A stretch of DNA of 53,353 nucleotides from Spirochaetota bacterium (lineage in GTDB: Bacteria > Spirochaetota > UBA4802 > JAFGJZ01). How positions within the stretch are numbered: the first letter of the stretch is position 1; the number at the start of each line of letters is the position of its first letter. Position numbers and translations under genes: made by a program. Below are positions 7,368-16,991 of this stretch, one piece after another. The stretch lies in assembly GCA_023396615.1 (NCBI GenBank), contig JAEWVM010000066.1, positions 1-53,353 of the forward strand, in the 5' to 3' direction. The notes below the pieces were generated by a model that did not search any database, was not told the DNA's origin, and worked only from the letters and a program-made list of their open reading frames with translations.

Positions 7368-9037
7368 GCTAATTCCCTCATGATTGTTTCATTGATTGTT
7401 TTGCCTGCAGGCATAAAAGGATACACATTTTCTTCAGGATCAACGAGAAAATCAAGAATGATCGGTCTGTCAGTTATTGATAATGCCTTATTGATGGCAG
7501 CTTCAACCTTATCAGGAGAATCAATTCTTATTCCTTCTGCTCCATATGCTTCCGCAAGTTTTACGAAATCAGGCGCACATTTAATGCATGTATGCGAATA
7601 CCGCTTGTCATAAAAATGCTGCTGCCACTGACGCACCATTCCGAGAAAACCGTTATTTAAAATCGCTATTATAACCGGAAGTCTGTACTGAACTGCAACT
7701 ATAAGCTCCTGAATGTTCATTTGAATTGAACCGTCTCCCGCAATATCAATTACTCTTTTTTCAGGCATTCCGAATTGAGCACCGATAGCGGCAGGCAGGC
7801 CGTATCCCATGGTGCCGAGTCCGCCTGAAGAAATAAATGTTCTGGGTTCAGTGTACTTATAAAACTGAGCCGCCCACATCTGGTTCTGTCCCACTTCTGT
7901 AGTAATTACAGCCTTTCCTTCAGTAAGCTCATAAAGCTTCTCAATTACAAACTGCGGTTTTATTACATCCGAACTGTTAGAATACTGAAGCGGATGAGAT
8001 TTTTTAAATGATTCTATATGATCAATCCACGGCTGAATCGAAGGCTTTTTAACCTTTGCGTTTATCTCGGCCATAACATTTTTGCAATCACCGACAATAG
8101 GTACATCAACGATAATGTTTTTTGATACGCTTGCCGGATCAATGTCTATATGTATTACCTTGGCGTGCGGAATGAACTCTGAAATTTTTCCTGTTACACG
8201 GTCATCGAAGCGCGCACCGATTGCAATCAGAAGATCCGAATCATGAACAGCCTTATTCGCGTAATAAGTACCATGCATACCGAGCATCTGAAGTGAAAGA
8301 GCATCCGTTTCAGGATATGCCCCCAGACCAAGAAGTGTTGTTGTTACAGGAATACCTGTTTTATTCACAAACTCTCTGAGTTCATCAGATGCATTTGACA
8401 GAATCACTCCTCCGCCCGCATAGACGACAGGTTTCTTCGCATGTTCAATAAGCTGACATGCTTTTTCTATCTGAACAGGATGCCCTTTATAATTTGGCTT
8501 ATAACCGCGTATATCTACGGAATCCGGATAGACGAAATCACCTTCGGCATTTGAAATATTTACAGGAATATCAATAAGAACGGGACCGGGTCTTCCTGTA
8601 GTGGCAATATAGAAAGCTTCCTTAACTATACGAGGAAGATCTTTAATATCCTGAACGAGATAATTATGCTTGGTAATAGGACGAGTTATGCCGGTAACGT
8701 CTGCTTCCTGAAAAGCATCATTTCCTATCATTTCAGTCGAAACCTGCCCGGTAATTGCTACCATTGGAACAGAATCCATATATGCAGTTGCCAGACCCGT
8801 AATGATATTTGTCGCTCCAGGTCCGCTTGTAACAAGAAGTACTCCGGGTTTTCCTGTGGCTCTCGCATATCCGTCCGCCATGTGCGCAGCACCCTGCTCA
8901 TGCCGTGTTAGTACAAATTTCAGAGGCGCATTGAACAGCTCATGAAAAATAGGTATTACGACTCCGCCGGGATACCCGAACATAACCTCAACGTTTTCCT
9001 TAACAAGACATTCAATGAGAATTTTCGCACCCTTCAT
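7364..9037 (-). CDS. ilvB: Acetolactate synthase catalytic subunit
   Basis: This thiamine-diphosphate enzyme condenses two pyruvates to acetolactate, or pyruvate plus 2-oxobutyrate to acetohydroxybutyrate. The 557-residue protein has the catalytic-Glu motif RHEQGAAHMADGYAR (45-59), the FAD-domain region and a C-terminal ThDP motif starting AGDGSIQMN and ending ILNN. I chose ATG 9037, which has GGAGAG six bases upstream; the TTG codon just before it is less likely. The gene heads an operon with ilvN and an O-methyltransferase. A near-consensus promoter with a leader of about 30 nt leaves no space for a T-box or peptide attenuator. Confidence 0.96.
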   Translation of the reverse strand: MKGAKILIECLVKENVEVMFGYPGGVVIPIFHELFNAPLKFVLTRHEQGAAHMADGYARATGKPGVLLVTSGPGATNIITGLATAYMDSVPMVAITGQVSTEMIGNDAFQEADVTGITRPITKHNYLVQDIKDLPRIVKEAFYIATTGRPGPVLIDIPVNISNAEGDFVYPDSVDIRGYKPNYKGHPVQIEKACQLIEHAKKPVVYAGGGVILSNASDELREFVNKTGIPVTTTLLGLGAYPETDALSLQMLGMHGTYYANKAVHDSDLLIAIGARFDDRVTGKISEFIPHAKVIHIDIDPASVSKNIIVDVPIVGDCKNVMAEINAKVKKPSIQPWIDHIESFKKSHPLQYSNSSDVIKPQFVIEKLYELTEGKAVITTEVGQNQMWAAQFYKYTEPRTFISSGGLGTMGYGLPAAIGAQFGMPEKRVIDIAGDGSIQMNIQELIVAVQYRLPVIIAILNNGFLGMVRQWQQHFYDKRYSHTCIKCAPDFVKLAEAYGAEGIRIDSPDKVEAAINKALSITDRPIILDFLVDPEENVYPFMPAGKTINETIMRELA

Positions 9038-9072
9038 CAATAACTCTCCATAACTCAGTTTTAAATAAAAAG

Positions 9073-9100
9073 ATTATAGCAACAAAAGTAATTTTCGCAA
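9073..9100 (-). promoter_or_regulatory. ilvB promoter
   Basis: On the minus strand, TTGCGA (9095-9100) and a perfect TATAAT (9073-9078) are 16 bp apart, about 35 bp upstream of the ilvB ATG. Confidence 0.6.
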
Positions 9101-9248
9101 ATTTAAAAAAATGTCGCTGGAAGTAATGTGTCAAGAATAAATAATCTTTACTGAAAATTATAATTACATAATCAAAACATTACAACTCAATATTTTTTTT
9201 GCAAAGGTAACATTTCTCAGGCGGATAATTGTTAGAAATATAACCCGA

Positions 9249-9286
9249 TTATAATCAACCATAAATGCATTTGCGGTTGATTATAA
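9249..9286. repeat. Large hairpin in the ilvB upstream gap
   Basis: The arms TTATAATCAACC and GGTTGATTATAA (12 bp, perfect) enclose a 14-nt loop that itself contains AAATGCATTT. The surrounding gap (9041-9556, over 500 bp) holds the ilvB promoter at one end. At the other end is a TATAAT (9525-9530) plus an AAGGAG ribosome site for the gene at 9557. I see no tRNA, T-box or convincing reading frame in it. Confidence 0.45.
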
Positions 9287-9556
9287 CTTCAAAAAGTCTG
9301 TGAGCATGGAGTACAAATTCAAAATGTTCTTGCGCTGTAAATGATTTCATTAAAAATGTAACAATCAAGATAACAATATCTATTATTGTTCTTACAGATT
9401 GCAGCAATTAAATGACATTGAACAAACATTAAACTTCGGTTTCACCGAGAAAGGGGGAATTAAAAGAATTATATAAGAATCAAACAAATATTTGCATTTG
9501 TGCGAGACAAAATTTTCTTTGAATTATAATTACAAACAATTTATTAAGGAGTTTTT

Positions 9557-10366
9557 ATGGAAAAATACTTTAGAGTATTCAAGTTCATGTTTCAGGTTTT
9601 AGGAATGATAAAAAATAACAAAATTCTTTTGAAACCGCTTTTCTTAAATGTTATCATCGGCGTCTTTTTCAGTATTGCTCTAACCGTCGGGATGTATTTT
9701 GTATCAAATACAACACTGCTTTATGTTATTCTACTAATCGGATTAATCATTCTTTATTTCAACGATTACTTCAACAACGGTATAACTGCCTGCCTTATTT
9801 ACGATCTTGTAACTAATGGCAAACCTGATTTTAAAAAAGCAGTTTCTAAAACATCTAAATCTTTTTCCGGAATTTTGATATTCGCTTCAATTTCAGCATT
9901 TATTGATCTTTTGGCAACTTATGCGGAAGAACGTGACGATTTCGTCGGAAGAATAATATTAAACATTGTTCACGCAATATGGACAACTGCCACATATTTT
10001 GTCATGCCCGCAATGGTGATAGAAGAGCTTGGATTTTTTAAAGCTTTCTCAAGCTCTAAAAACTTTATGAAAAAAGATCCTACTCAGGTTGGAATCGGTG
10101 TAATCGGTATGGGTCTTGCCACATGGGTAATGAACATTATTTTTACAGCACTTGCTTTCGGTTCATTTTATTTTCTCTCAAGATTCAGCGTCATTCTCGG
10201 GGGAATTTCTTTCTTTATGATGCTGAACATATTTTGGGGTCTTTCGGGATATCTCAAAATCACCTATTTTACATGTTTTTATGTTTGGGCAAAAAATTGC
10301 GCAAACGCAAATTCTTCAGAGGTTTCACTTGCGCCAAAACCTCTTGCTGCGGTTCTTGCAGATTGA
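9557..10366 (+). CDS. Integral membrane protein (DUF6159-like)
   Basis: The 269-residue protein has about six hydrophobic helices (residues about 29-50, 53-70, 100-115, 133-155, 178-205 and 208-230) with a basic N terminus. There is no catalytic motif. The overall pattern, including a conserved ITACLIYD-like segment after the second helix pair, resembles bacterial DUF6159 membrane proteins of unknown function; that family call is from memory. AAGGAG sits seven bases before the ATG. It is transcribed alone and closed by the terminator at 10375-10404. Confidence 0.6.
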   Translation: MEKYFRVFKFMFQVLGMIKNNKILLKPLFLNVIIGVFFSIALTVGMYFVSNTTLLYVILLIGLIILYFNDYFNNGITACLIYDLVTNGKPDFKKAVSKTSKSFSGILIFASISAFIDLLATYAEERDDFVGRIILNIVHAIWTTATYFVMPAMVIEELGFFKAFSSSKNFMKKDPTQVGIGVIGMGLATWVMNIIFTALAFGSFYFLSRFSVILGGISFFMMLNIFWGLSGYLKITYFTCFYVWAKNCANANSSEVSLAPKPLAAVLAD

Positions 10367-10374
10367 TTTTTTTC

Positions 10375-10404
10375 AGCAGAGAGCTTCTCGGCTCTCTGCT
10401 TTTC
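10375..10404 (+). terminator. Intrinsic terminator
   Basis: Ten-bp arms AGCAGAGAGC (10375-10384) and GCTCTCTGCT (10391-10400), a six-base loop, then TTTTC. It lies 8 bp after the stop of the membrane-protein gene. Confidence 0.85.
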
Positions 10405-10515
10405 TATAGCATTAACAATATTTCTTCAAAACTAAAAAATTCAAATCATCAAATCAATTCTTTTCATGTTTGACATTTTTCTCAAAGATTGTTTTCGTGA
10501 AATGAGGCTTCATAC

Positions 10516-11886
10516 ATGAAAATATTACTTGTACTGCTTTTGATAATTTCTTCATCGCTATTTTCACAGAACGGAAAAATAACTGTATCATTATTATACT
10601 TTTCAAATATTGAAAAATCTTCCGGAAATTCTTCTGACAACAATTTCATAGGTAAGGCTCTAACGGAATTCTCATATGCCGAACTTTTCCGGATAAAAGG
10701 AATTTCTCTCATTGAAAGAAATACACTCGAGAAACTGTTAAATGAAACAGAACTTTCAATGACGGGAATTGTCGATGAAACAACAGCCCCTAAAATCGGA
10801 AAACTGCTGGGAGCAAAAACAATTATAGACGGCACATATCTTGTTTCAGACAGCAAATGTACCGTAACTTATAAAATAATCGATACCGAAAAGGGTGTGA
10901 TTTTAAAAGCCGGTACCGTTTCGGGAACAACAGACAATATAGGAGAACTTGTTAAAGACTTTACACTTTCAACAGCCTCTTCTCTAAAAGAGATTTATCC
11001 TTTAATTGACATCACACAAATGAAATCATCAAGCACTGTAAAAATATCAATCAATTCAGCAAAAATTTTCGGTAATGCTCTTGATATGAAAGACCGCGGA
11101 AAACACTCAGAAGCCGCTGAACTTTTTAAAAAACTTCTTGAAAGCAATCCGGATTATCAAATGTTCAAGAATGCGCTAAAAGACCTCGAAAAACGAATGT
11201 CAGATTATGACAAAACAAGAGAAGAAATAATTTCAAAAAACGCAAATCAGCCAATGACATGGAACAATTTCATGAAACTCACTACAACGTATGTTTCTTC
11301 TATGAAATATACAATGCTTTATGAGATTTCTGCAAAATACAGAAACAATCCGCCGGAAACTCCTGAAGGATATATTATTGAAAGCTCCGAACTTATAAAT
11401 TACTATATAATTGCGGCATTAAACGGTCTCAACAAATATTCCGAAGTGATTCATGAAGGAGAAGCCTTTCTTCATAAATATCCATCTTCTGTTTATTATA
11501 CGGCAGTAAAAACCTACATCAGACTTTCATCCGAAAACTTAAAAGAACGTGAAAAAAATAAAATCACTATTTCAAGTTCACTTAAAGCTATCGAAGATAA
11601 ATTTTCTTCTCAGGGCGAATCCGCTCAAAATTACCACAAAGGCCTTGAGCTTTATTCAAAAAAATTTTACAAGGAAGCATACGAAACATTTAAAAAAATA
11701 AATCTTAAAGAATCAGCTTCAATAGGTACAACCGGCGACAATATTCTCTTTTATATTTTTCAATGCCATGCATTGATTCCCGATAAAAAAGGTGCCGAAA
11801 AATCATTGAAAACAATGGAAATACTTTACCCTGATTCCGAATACCTCTCAGGAATGAAAACGCAAATAGATTTCATCGGAGAATAA
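10516..11886 (+). CDS. Exported CsgG-like/TPR protein
   Basis: The 456-residue protein has a signal peptide (cleavage near SSLFSQ). Residues 20-140 form a CsgG/FlgO-like domain: VSLLYFSN, then FRIKGISLIERNTLEKLL, then LGAKTIIDGTYLV, a layout typical of this fold. From about 180 the chain is helical with TPR-like repeats (AAELFKKLLESNPDY, AYETFKKINL). Related proteins sense or assemble surface structures in the periplasm; the partner here is unknown. It has a GAGG ribosome site and converges with the Bat operon. Confidence 0.65.
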   Translation: MKILLVLLLIISSSLFSQNGKITVSLLYFSNIEKSSGNSSDNNFIGKALTEFSYAELFRIKGISLIERNTLEKLLNETELSMTGIVDETTAPKIGKLLGAKTIIDGTYLVSDSKCTVTYKIIDTEKGVILKAGTVSGTTDNIGELVKDFTLSTASSLKEIYPLIDITQMKSSSTVKISINSAKIFGNALDMKDRGKHSEAAELFKKLLESNPDYQMFKNALKDLEKRMSDYDKTREEIISKNANQPMTWNNFMKLTTTYVSSMKYTMLYEISAKYRNNPPETPEGYIIESSELINYYIIAALNGLNKYSEVIHEGEAFLHKYPSSVYYTAVKTYIRLSSENLKEREKNKITISSSLKAIEDKFSSQGESAQNYHKGLELYSKKFYKEAYETFKKINLKESASIGTTGDNILFYIFQCHALIPDKKGAEKSLKTMEILYPDSEYLSGMKTQIDFIGE

Positions 11887-11912
11887 AAAACTAATCCTGC
11901 AGAAATACTGCC

Positions 11913-13499
11913 CTAAACAAGCTTGAGAAACCTATCAGCAATTGTTTTCAGCATTTCTGCATCAGGTTTAACACCGCCGAATCGCACACTGTCGAGATAT
12001 TCTTTTTCAGTTTTTGTCTCAATTCCCGCAGTACTCAATTTATTTATAACATAATATAGGATTCTTAATGTCTCCTGAGTGTCTGCATTTCCGGAAGATA
12101 TCTTTCTAAGATCGCTTATCACTGAATCAGATTTATCATTATCAACTAATACTTTTGATTTATTTTCAATTTTAGTATTAACTGAATCAGTTCTGACAAT
12201 TTTTCTGTTTCTTAAATATATCATTCCTACAAAAACAATAATCAATACCGTAATTAATACAAATATAATCATTCTCGGATCAGATTCGCTTACTTTATCC
12301 GATTTATCTTCAGTCAGATTCTCAGATTTTGAATCAGCTATATCAAAATCAGGAAGTATATACTCCAGTTTGACATATCTTGACACCATGGGATCATAAA
12401 CTGACATATGTATTTTTACATCATCAAGACGGCCCTTTTTTAACGGGATAATGCTTATGTTATACTTTTTGACTCCCGAAAAAACATAATCTTTCAAATC
12501 AATCTGAGGTTCATCACCTTTTATAACAATCTGATAATTATCATTTTTTTCAACAACAGGATCCTTTATTGTAAATAAATTTCCCGAACCCTTCAACTGA
12601 AGAGTAAGCGGAATTTCGGAATGAACTCTTGATTCAGTCTTTCCGGCTTCTCCCGCAAGTGAAAACGTTCCGACTGCGGCGGCAAAATCGTCAGGGGCGC
12701 CGTCAGGCAAAGATGATATTTTAATCTTCTTCATCGGAAATTTTAATTCACGGTTTTGGAAAGACCTGAAAAGGTTTGCCGAATCAAATGAAAAAATAAC
12801 ACTTCCGCCGCCGACATCATATTCTCCCGGTTTCAGCGGAACAAAAACGAAATTTACAGCTGTCCATGCGCGGTATTTTTTTCCATTAACAACGACATCT
12901 TCCGAAGCTTCAGGCAGAATAAATTCTTTTGAGTAAAAACCTTCTGCCTTTGGAGCTTCATTCAGTCCGCTTACTGAGATATCTCCATCGCCGGATGAAA
13001 GAATAAGATACCTTAGACAAACAGCATCTCCGACATAGTATTTCCTGTCCGCAATTTCGATACGCGGAATAATTTCAGTTTTAACAGCCGTATCATCTTC
13101 TTCATCAAAAATACTACGCCGTGAAACATGACTTTTAGCATTAAAACTGACTTCCTTTGTCCGGTAATTCTCACCGTCAACAATTACATCAAAAGGTTTA
13201 ACTACAACTTTGCCGTCCCTGTCGGGAATTATTCTGTACTGAAGAGACAGACTGGATGAACTTTTTCCATTTATCCAACTGAAATTTCTGGACACTCCGG
13301 CATATAAAGCTTTCGCACCGATACAAACCGGTTCACTGCCCGGTTCCATTTGCTTAGAGTTTTTCGAGCTTACAGATAGAGTATATCCGCCGAAAAAATC
13401 ATTCTCAATTTTAACATCCAATTCCGCTGACAAAAGAAACTGCGGAAGGAGAAATAACAAAAAAGTCAAATTACCAATTTTTTTCAGAACTGAAACCAT
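11913..13499 (-). CDS. batD: BatD-like membrane protein
   Basis: The 528-residue protein has a signal sequence, a long beta-rich periplasmic region (about 25-410), one membrane helix (MIIFVLITVLIIVFVGMIYL) and a helical cytoplasmic tail of about 110 residues. This is the layout of BatD/BamD-like oxygen-tolerance proteins (PF13584). In Bat loci it is thought to join BatA/BatB VWA proteins in an envelope complex supervised by MoxR. A GTG at 13511 is possible, but ATG 13499 has GGTGAAGG just upstream. It overlaps the BatC gene by 29 bp as the last gene of the seven-gene operon. Confidence 0.8.
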   Translation of the reverse strand: MVSVLKKIGNLTFLLFLLPQFLLSAELDVKIENDFFGGYTLSVSSKNSKQMEPGSEPVCIGAKALYAGVSRNFSWINGKSSSSLSLQYRIIPDRDGKVVVKPFDVIVDGENYRTKEVSFNAKSHVSRRSIFDEEDDTAVKTEIIPRIEIADRKYYVGDAVCLRYLILSSGDGDISVSGLNEAPKAEGFYSKEFILPEASEDVVVNGKKYRAWTAVNFVFVPLKPGEYDVGGGSVIFSFDSANLFRSFQNRELKFPMKKIKISSLPDGAPDDFAAAVGTFSLAGEAGKTESRVHSEIPLTLQLKGSGNLFTIKDPVVEKNDNYQIVIKGDEPQIDLKDYVFSGVKKYNISIIPLKKGRLDDVKIHMSVYDPMVSRYVKLEYILPDFDIADSKSENLTEDKSDKVSESDPRMIIFVLITVLIIVFVGMIYLRNRKIVRTDSVNTKIENKSKVLVDNDKSDSVISDLRKISSGNADTQETLRILYYVINKLSTAGIETKTEKEYLDSVRFGGVKPDAEMLKTIADRFLKLV

Positions 13500-14175
13500 C
13501 AAGACCTTCACCTTTGCTTTTCCTCACTGGATTTTTCTTCATGCTTTCAAGAATTGAATCAAGAAGTTTTTTGTCTATTTGCTGAGCATTCCCGCCTTCC
13601 GGTTTTGAACCATTATCTCCGTCTTTATCTTTTTTCTTATCTCCATTATTGTTGTTTTTATTATCTTTGCCCTTTCCATTGCTATTCTGATTATTCTGAT
13701 TATCTTTCTTGTCCTGATTGTCCTGATTATTTTGATTGTTTTGATTATCATCATTATTCTGATTATTCATAGCTAGATATTCAAGATTCTTTCTAGCCTT
13801 GTCATATTCAGGGTCAACTTTCAATGCGGCAATGTAATTCTCTGCGGCTTCTTTTTTTCTTCCGCTTTTTGCATATATATTTCCCATATTAAAAAAAGAT
13901 TTCTTTTTAATTTCATCATCACCCGCCGAAGATGCCTTCATGTAACAATCAACTGCTTCATTTTCTTTTTTCATCGCGGCATAAACTTTTGCCTTGTTAA
14001 ACTCAAGCGCAGCCATTGACCTATCCGGTGCAGAATATGATGACGCTTTTTCAAATAAATCAAGCGCCTTCTCGTATTCTCCTCTTCCGAATGCTTCAAT
14101 TCCTTTTTCATTAAAATCCTTAAACGGATCAAGAAACGCTAAAAACAATACGGAGCAAATTAGAATTTTTTTCAT
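13471..14175 (-). CDS. batC: BatC-like TPR protein with Asn/Asp/Lys-rich linker
   Basis: The 234-residue protein has a short signal or anchor (residues 1-17) and about three TPR units (residues 25-130), such as AAENYIAALKVDPEYDKARK. A striking low-complexity stretch of Asn, Gln, Asp, Lys and Gly follows at about 133-195. It ends with a short conserved segment (QQIDKKLLDSILESMKKNP). TPR partners of this type sit next to BatB in Bat loci and probably bridge the VWA proteins. It overlaps batB by 4 bp and batD by 29 bp. Confidence 0.75.
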   Translation of the reverse strand: MKKILICSVLFLAFLDPFKDFNEKGIEAFGRGEYEKALDLFEKASSYSAPDRSMAALEFNKAKVYAAMKKENEAVDCYMKASSAGDDEIKKKSFFNMGNIYAKSGRKKEAAENYIAALKVDPEYDKARKNLEYLAMNNQNNDDNQNNQNNQDNQDKKDNQNNQNSNGKGKDNKNNNNGDKKKDKDGDNGSKPEGGNAQQIDKKLLDSILESMKKNPVRKSKGEGLDGFSSEKNW

Positions 14176-15143
14176 TTCTTAAATCTCCACATAATGCTCT
14201 CGGAAAACAATAACAGAAAAAAGCAAAAAACAAAATATTGATATTTCTCTTTCTTTTTCTTAACAAGACGCGAAGACTTTTGCTTACCTGAATCATTAAT
14301 TTTATCTGCAATCTCAAAAACAGCCGAATAAGAATCGTTAATATCAAAATACTTTCCGCCTGTAATATCCGCAACATTTTTCAGAGTTTTAAAATCGGCC
14401 TTTGATACTATAACCTCGCCATCATCACCGCGCAGTACCTGTTTATCTTCTTCATTAAGATATACAGCTGAACCGGAATCTTTACCAACTGAAGATGTGT
14501 AAACAGTTATCCCTTCACTCTTCAGTTTTTCCGCAACTTCAACTGCATTACCTCCATGATCTTCACCGTCAGATATGAGGTACACAAACTTATCAGCGAG
14601 TTCCTTTTTAGCAATTAACTTATAAGCCTTATCGAGAGCCTTTCCTATATCCGTTCCCTGGATACCTATAGATTTTGTAGAAATAGAATCTATAAAAGCT
14701 GAAAATGCTTCCGAATCATCAGTCAGAGGACAAAGCATGAATGCTTCGCCCGCGAATATTATTATTGCATAACGGCCGGAGGCATTTTGTCTTAAAAGCT
14801 TAACAGCTTCCTTTGCTCTTTCGAGGCGGGACGGAAAAACATCCTCAGCAAGCATGCTTCTGCTCACATCAATAACCATAACGACGTCCTTACCTTTTAC
14901 CGGACGCATTGTAAGTTCCTCACCGTACTGCGGGCGCAGTAGAGCCGCAGATGAAAGAATCACAGCTATACCAAAAATTATTTCTGAAGCAAGAATTCTT
15001 TTCCTTCCGCCGACTCGCCGGAAATCTCCAAACAGTTTTTCAGTCATTTTACGTCTGAAAAAAGCGTAATAAACTATAAAACCGCATAATGCCGCAGAAA
15101 AAATAATTATATGAATAAGGTAACTGCTGTTCGCAAATATCAT
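14172..15143 (-). CDS. batB: BatB-like VWA membrane protein
   Basis: The 323-residue protein has two N-terminal membrane helices (about 5-25 and 52-70), a VWA domain (about 85-265) and a C-terminal helix near 300-318. The metal-binding MIDAS motif is intact (DVSRSM at about 92-97, then LTDDSE, then SDGEDHGG). These domains bind Mg2+/Mn2+ and ligand proteins on the periplasmic side. It overlaps batA by 4 bp and batC by 4 bp, so translation is coupled. The same helix-VWA-helix layout as BatA next door indicates an ancient duplication. Confidence 0.88.
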   Translation of the reverse strand: MIFANSSYLIHIIIFSAALCGFIVYYAFFRRKMTEKLFGDFRRVGGRKRILASEIIFGIAVILSSAALLRPQYGEELTMRPVKGKDVVMVIDVSRSMLAEDVFPSRLERAKEAVKLLRQNASGRYAIIIFAGEAFMLCPLTDDSEAFSAFIDSISTKSIGIQGTDIGKALDKAYKLIAKKELADKFVYLISDGEDHGGNAVEVAEKLKSEGITVYTSSVGKDSGSAVYLNEEDKQVLRGDDGEVIVSKADFKTLKNVADITGGKYFDINDSYSAVFEIADKINDSGKQKSSRLVKKKKEKYQYFVFCFFLLLFSESIMWRFKK

Positions 15144-16120
15144 GGTATTTTCCTGTAAACAACCGATCGAAGAATTATTTCAGCAAAAAAGAAAATTACC
15201 GAAGCCGCAAGAAACGGGAAAAAATTATCTTCGAAATCGTAGAATTTTTTAACCTTATAGCGGCTCTTCTCAAGCATATTAATATCAGAAATACTTTTTT
15301 CAAAAGCATCCTTATCAGCTGCACGGTAATATTTTCCGCCTGTTTGTTCAGAAATGCTTTTAAGGAGTTTTTCATCAAATTCATTTTGGATATAACGTTT
15401 AGAAAAAATAGCATTACCCGTAGGATATGCAACTTTTCCGTCTTTTCCTATACCAACTGAATATATTTTTATTCCTAGTTCTTTTGCCGCAAGAGCAGCG
15501 GTACCAGGATCAACAACTCCTCTATTATTTACTCCATCAGTTAAAAGTAAGATTACACGGCTTTGCGCCTTGCTATCTTTAAGCCTGGCAGCACTCATCA
15601 CAATCGCCTCACCGATTGCAGTTCCATCAGTCTCGACCGAATCAAAATCAGTTTCAGAAACTATTTCACGGATAATTTCTTTATCCGAAGTTAACGGCGC
15701 CTGCAAATAGGCTTCTCCTGCAAAAATAATAAGACCGACTCTATCATTTTCACGATTTGCGATAAAACGAGAAACAATTTCTTTTGCCGCTACCAGCCGG
15801 TTTGGCTGCAAATCCATGCCCTGCATCGATGGAGAAAGATCCAGTGCAATAACTATATCTACACCGTAATTTTCAATTTCGGTATAATTCACTCCCTTTC
15901 CCGGACGGGCAAGAGCAATTACGGCGAAAAAAAGAGCAAGAAAACGCATAAGAGGAACAGTGAGATAAGTTTTCCGGAAAAATGATTTCTTCTTTTTAAT
16001 CATTTTACCTGACGGAAAAAGAACCGAACTCTCCGACAAAATCTTAGAACGGAAATAAACATAATATGCCGCGACCGGCACTAAAAGCAAAAGAAATACA
16101 GCATTTTTAAACTCAGGCAC
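15140..16120 (-). CDS. batA: BatA-like VWA membrane protein
   Basis: The 326-residue protein has N-terminal helices (about 5-20 and 50-65), a VWA domain with MIDAS DLSPSM, LTSDKE and LLTDGVNNRG, and a C-terminal helix. It forms the core of the aerotolerance complex with BatB. A GTG start at 16120 gives the usual BatA N terminus (PEFKNAVFLLLLVP) and an 8-bp overlap with the preceding gene. The longer TTG start at 16138 has no ribosome site. The Bat complex is linked to oxidative and envelope stress in Bacteroides and spirochaetes, but its exact biochemistry is unresolved. Confidence 0.87.
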   Translation of the reverse strand: MPEFKNAVFLLLLVPVAAYYVYFRSKILSESSVLFPSGKMIKKKKSFFRKTYLTVPLMRFLALFFAVIALARPGKGVNYTEIENYGVDIVIALDLSPSMQGMDLQPNRLVAAKEIVSRFIANRENDRVGLIIFAGEAYLQAPLTSDKEIIREIVSETDFDSVETDGTAIGEAIVMSAARLKDSKAQSRVILLLTDGVNNRGVVDPGTAALAAKELGIKIYSVGIGKDGKVAYPTGNAIFSKRYIQNEFDEKLLKSISEQTGGKYYRAADKDAFEKSISDINMLEKSRYKVKKFYDFEDNFFPFLAASVIFFFAEIILRSVVYRKIP

Positions 16121-16991
16121 TTTCTCTTTCCCTCGCAATCATTTCAGCAAAAGAACGGCATTTTTCAAAATTCTCAGATAGTAGTTCTGAAGAAAATTCC
16201 GCTTCGGCAAACTTAATCATATCCCACATTCTCATAACTTTCATAAGTTCATCACGGTGCTTTTCATTCTTGAATATTTTTTCACGGTCTGTCAGCTCAT
16301 CAACAATCTCGGATGATGTCATTTCGGAGGCATTGAATCCGATCTCGCCTGTTATATACTCCCTGAACGCAAAAGATAATGTATCTGCAAAAGATTCCTG
16401 GGTTATATTTTTAACACTTAACTTCTTTATCCGTTTTTGAAAAACAACTAAAGGTATTTCCTTCTTCAACTTGGACTGTTTTCTGCGGCGCAAGATATAT
16501 CTAATAAGAAAAAACAAAATAATCAAAAGAATTATTGAAGCAACGATTAAAAGGATCAGCCTTACGGGATATCCTGATGCTTTTAAAAAATCCTCATCCT
16601 CCTCAAATTTGCCTTCCTTGTTAACCGCCATAACTTCAATTCGAGGGGGCTTGTATCCTATTAAATTTTTTTCCTTATCACGCAACTCAATAAGAAATAA
16701 GTCAAAAACTCCCGTCTTATAAAAACACAGTTCAATAGTTACGCTCTTTTTAGCGTCATCATTATAAGAAGAAATTATTTCATAAAACGGAATCTCTTTA
16801 TCATCATCAGCATAATAATATTTTGAATCGGGAAGCGTAACTAAGAGTTCCGGAAGTGAGGAATAATCAACAGTATAAACTATTTTATCGGCAACACGCA
16901 CAGAAGTTTTATCTGAACTGGAAATTATCTCTGCAGACAAAACTGAGCAAAAAAATAAAAAAGAAGTCAAAAAGAAAAATATTCTCACCAT
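16113..16991 (-). CDS. Bat-locus membrane protein (signal peptide, one TM, cytoplasmic tail)
   Basis: The 292-residue protein has a signal peptide (cleavage near VLSAEI), a periplasmic beta domain of about 110 residues, one long helix (VRLILLIVASIILLIILFFL) and a cytoplasmic helical domain. It resembles the DUF4381/BatD C-terminal layout often found between DUF58 and BatA genes. It probably belongs to the same envelope complex. It overlaps the DUF58 gene by 7 bp and batA by 8 bp. The family call is by context and architecture. Confidence 0.6.
   Translation of the reverse strand: MVRIFFFLTSFLFFCSVLSAEIISSSDKTSVRVADKIVYTVDYSSLPELLVTLPDSKYYYADDDKEIPFYEIISSYNDDAKKSVTIELCFYKTGVFDLFLIELRDKEKNLIGYKPPRIEVMAVNKEGKFEEDEDFLKASGYPVRLILLIVASIILLIILFFLIRYILRRRKQSKLKKEIPLVVFQKRIKKLSVKNITQESFADTLSFAFREYITGEIGFNASEMTSSEIVDELTDREKIFKNEKHRDELMKVMRMWDMIKFAEAEFSSELLSENFEKCRSFAEMIARERESA

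Noticed and set aside
9041..9300. T-box or peptide attenuator before ilvB
   Set aside because: The promoter lies only about 35 bp upstream of the ATG, so the mRNA leader is too short, and no branched-chain-codon peptide is visible.
10482..10856. 124-codon open frame on the minus strand
   Set aside because: It is opposite the signal-peptide and CsgG-like part of the gene at 10516 and has no independent support.
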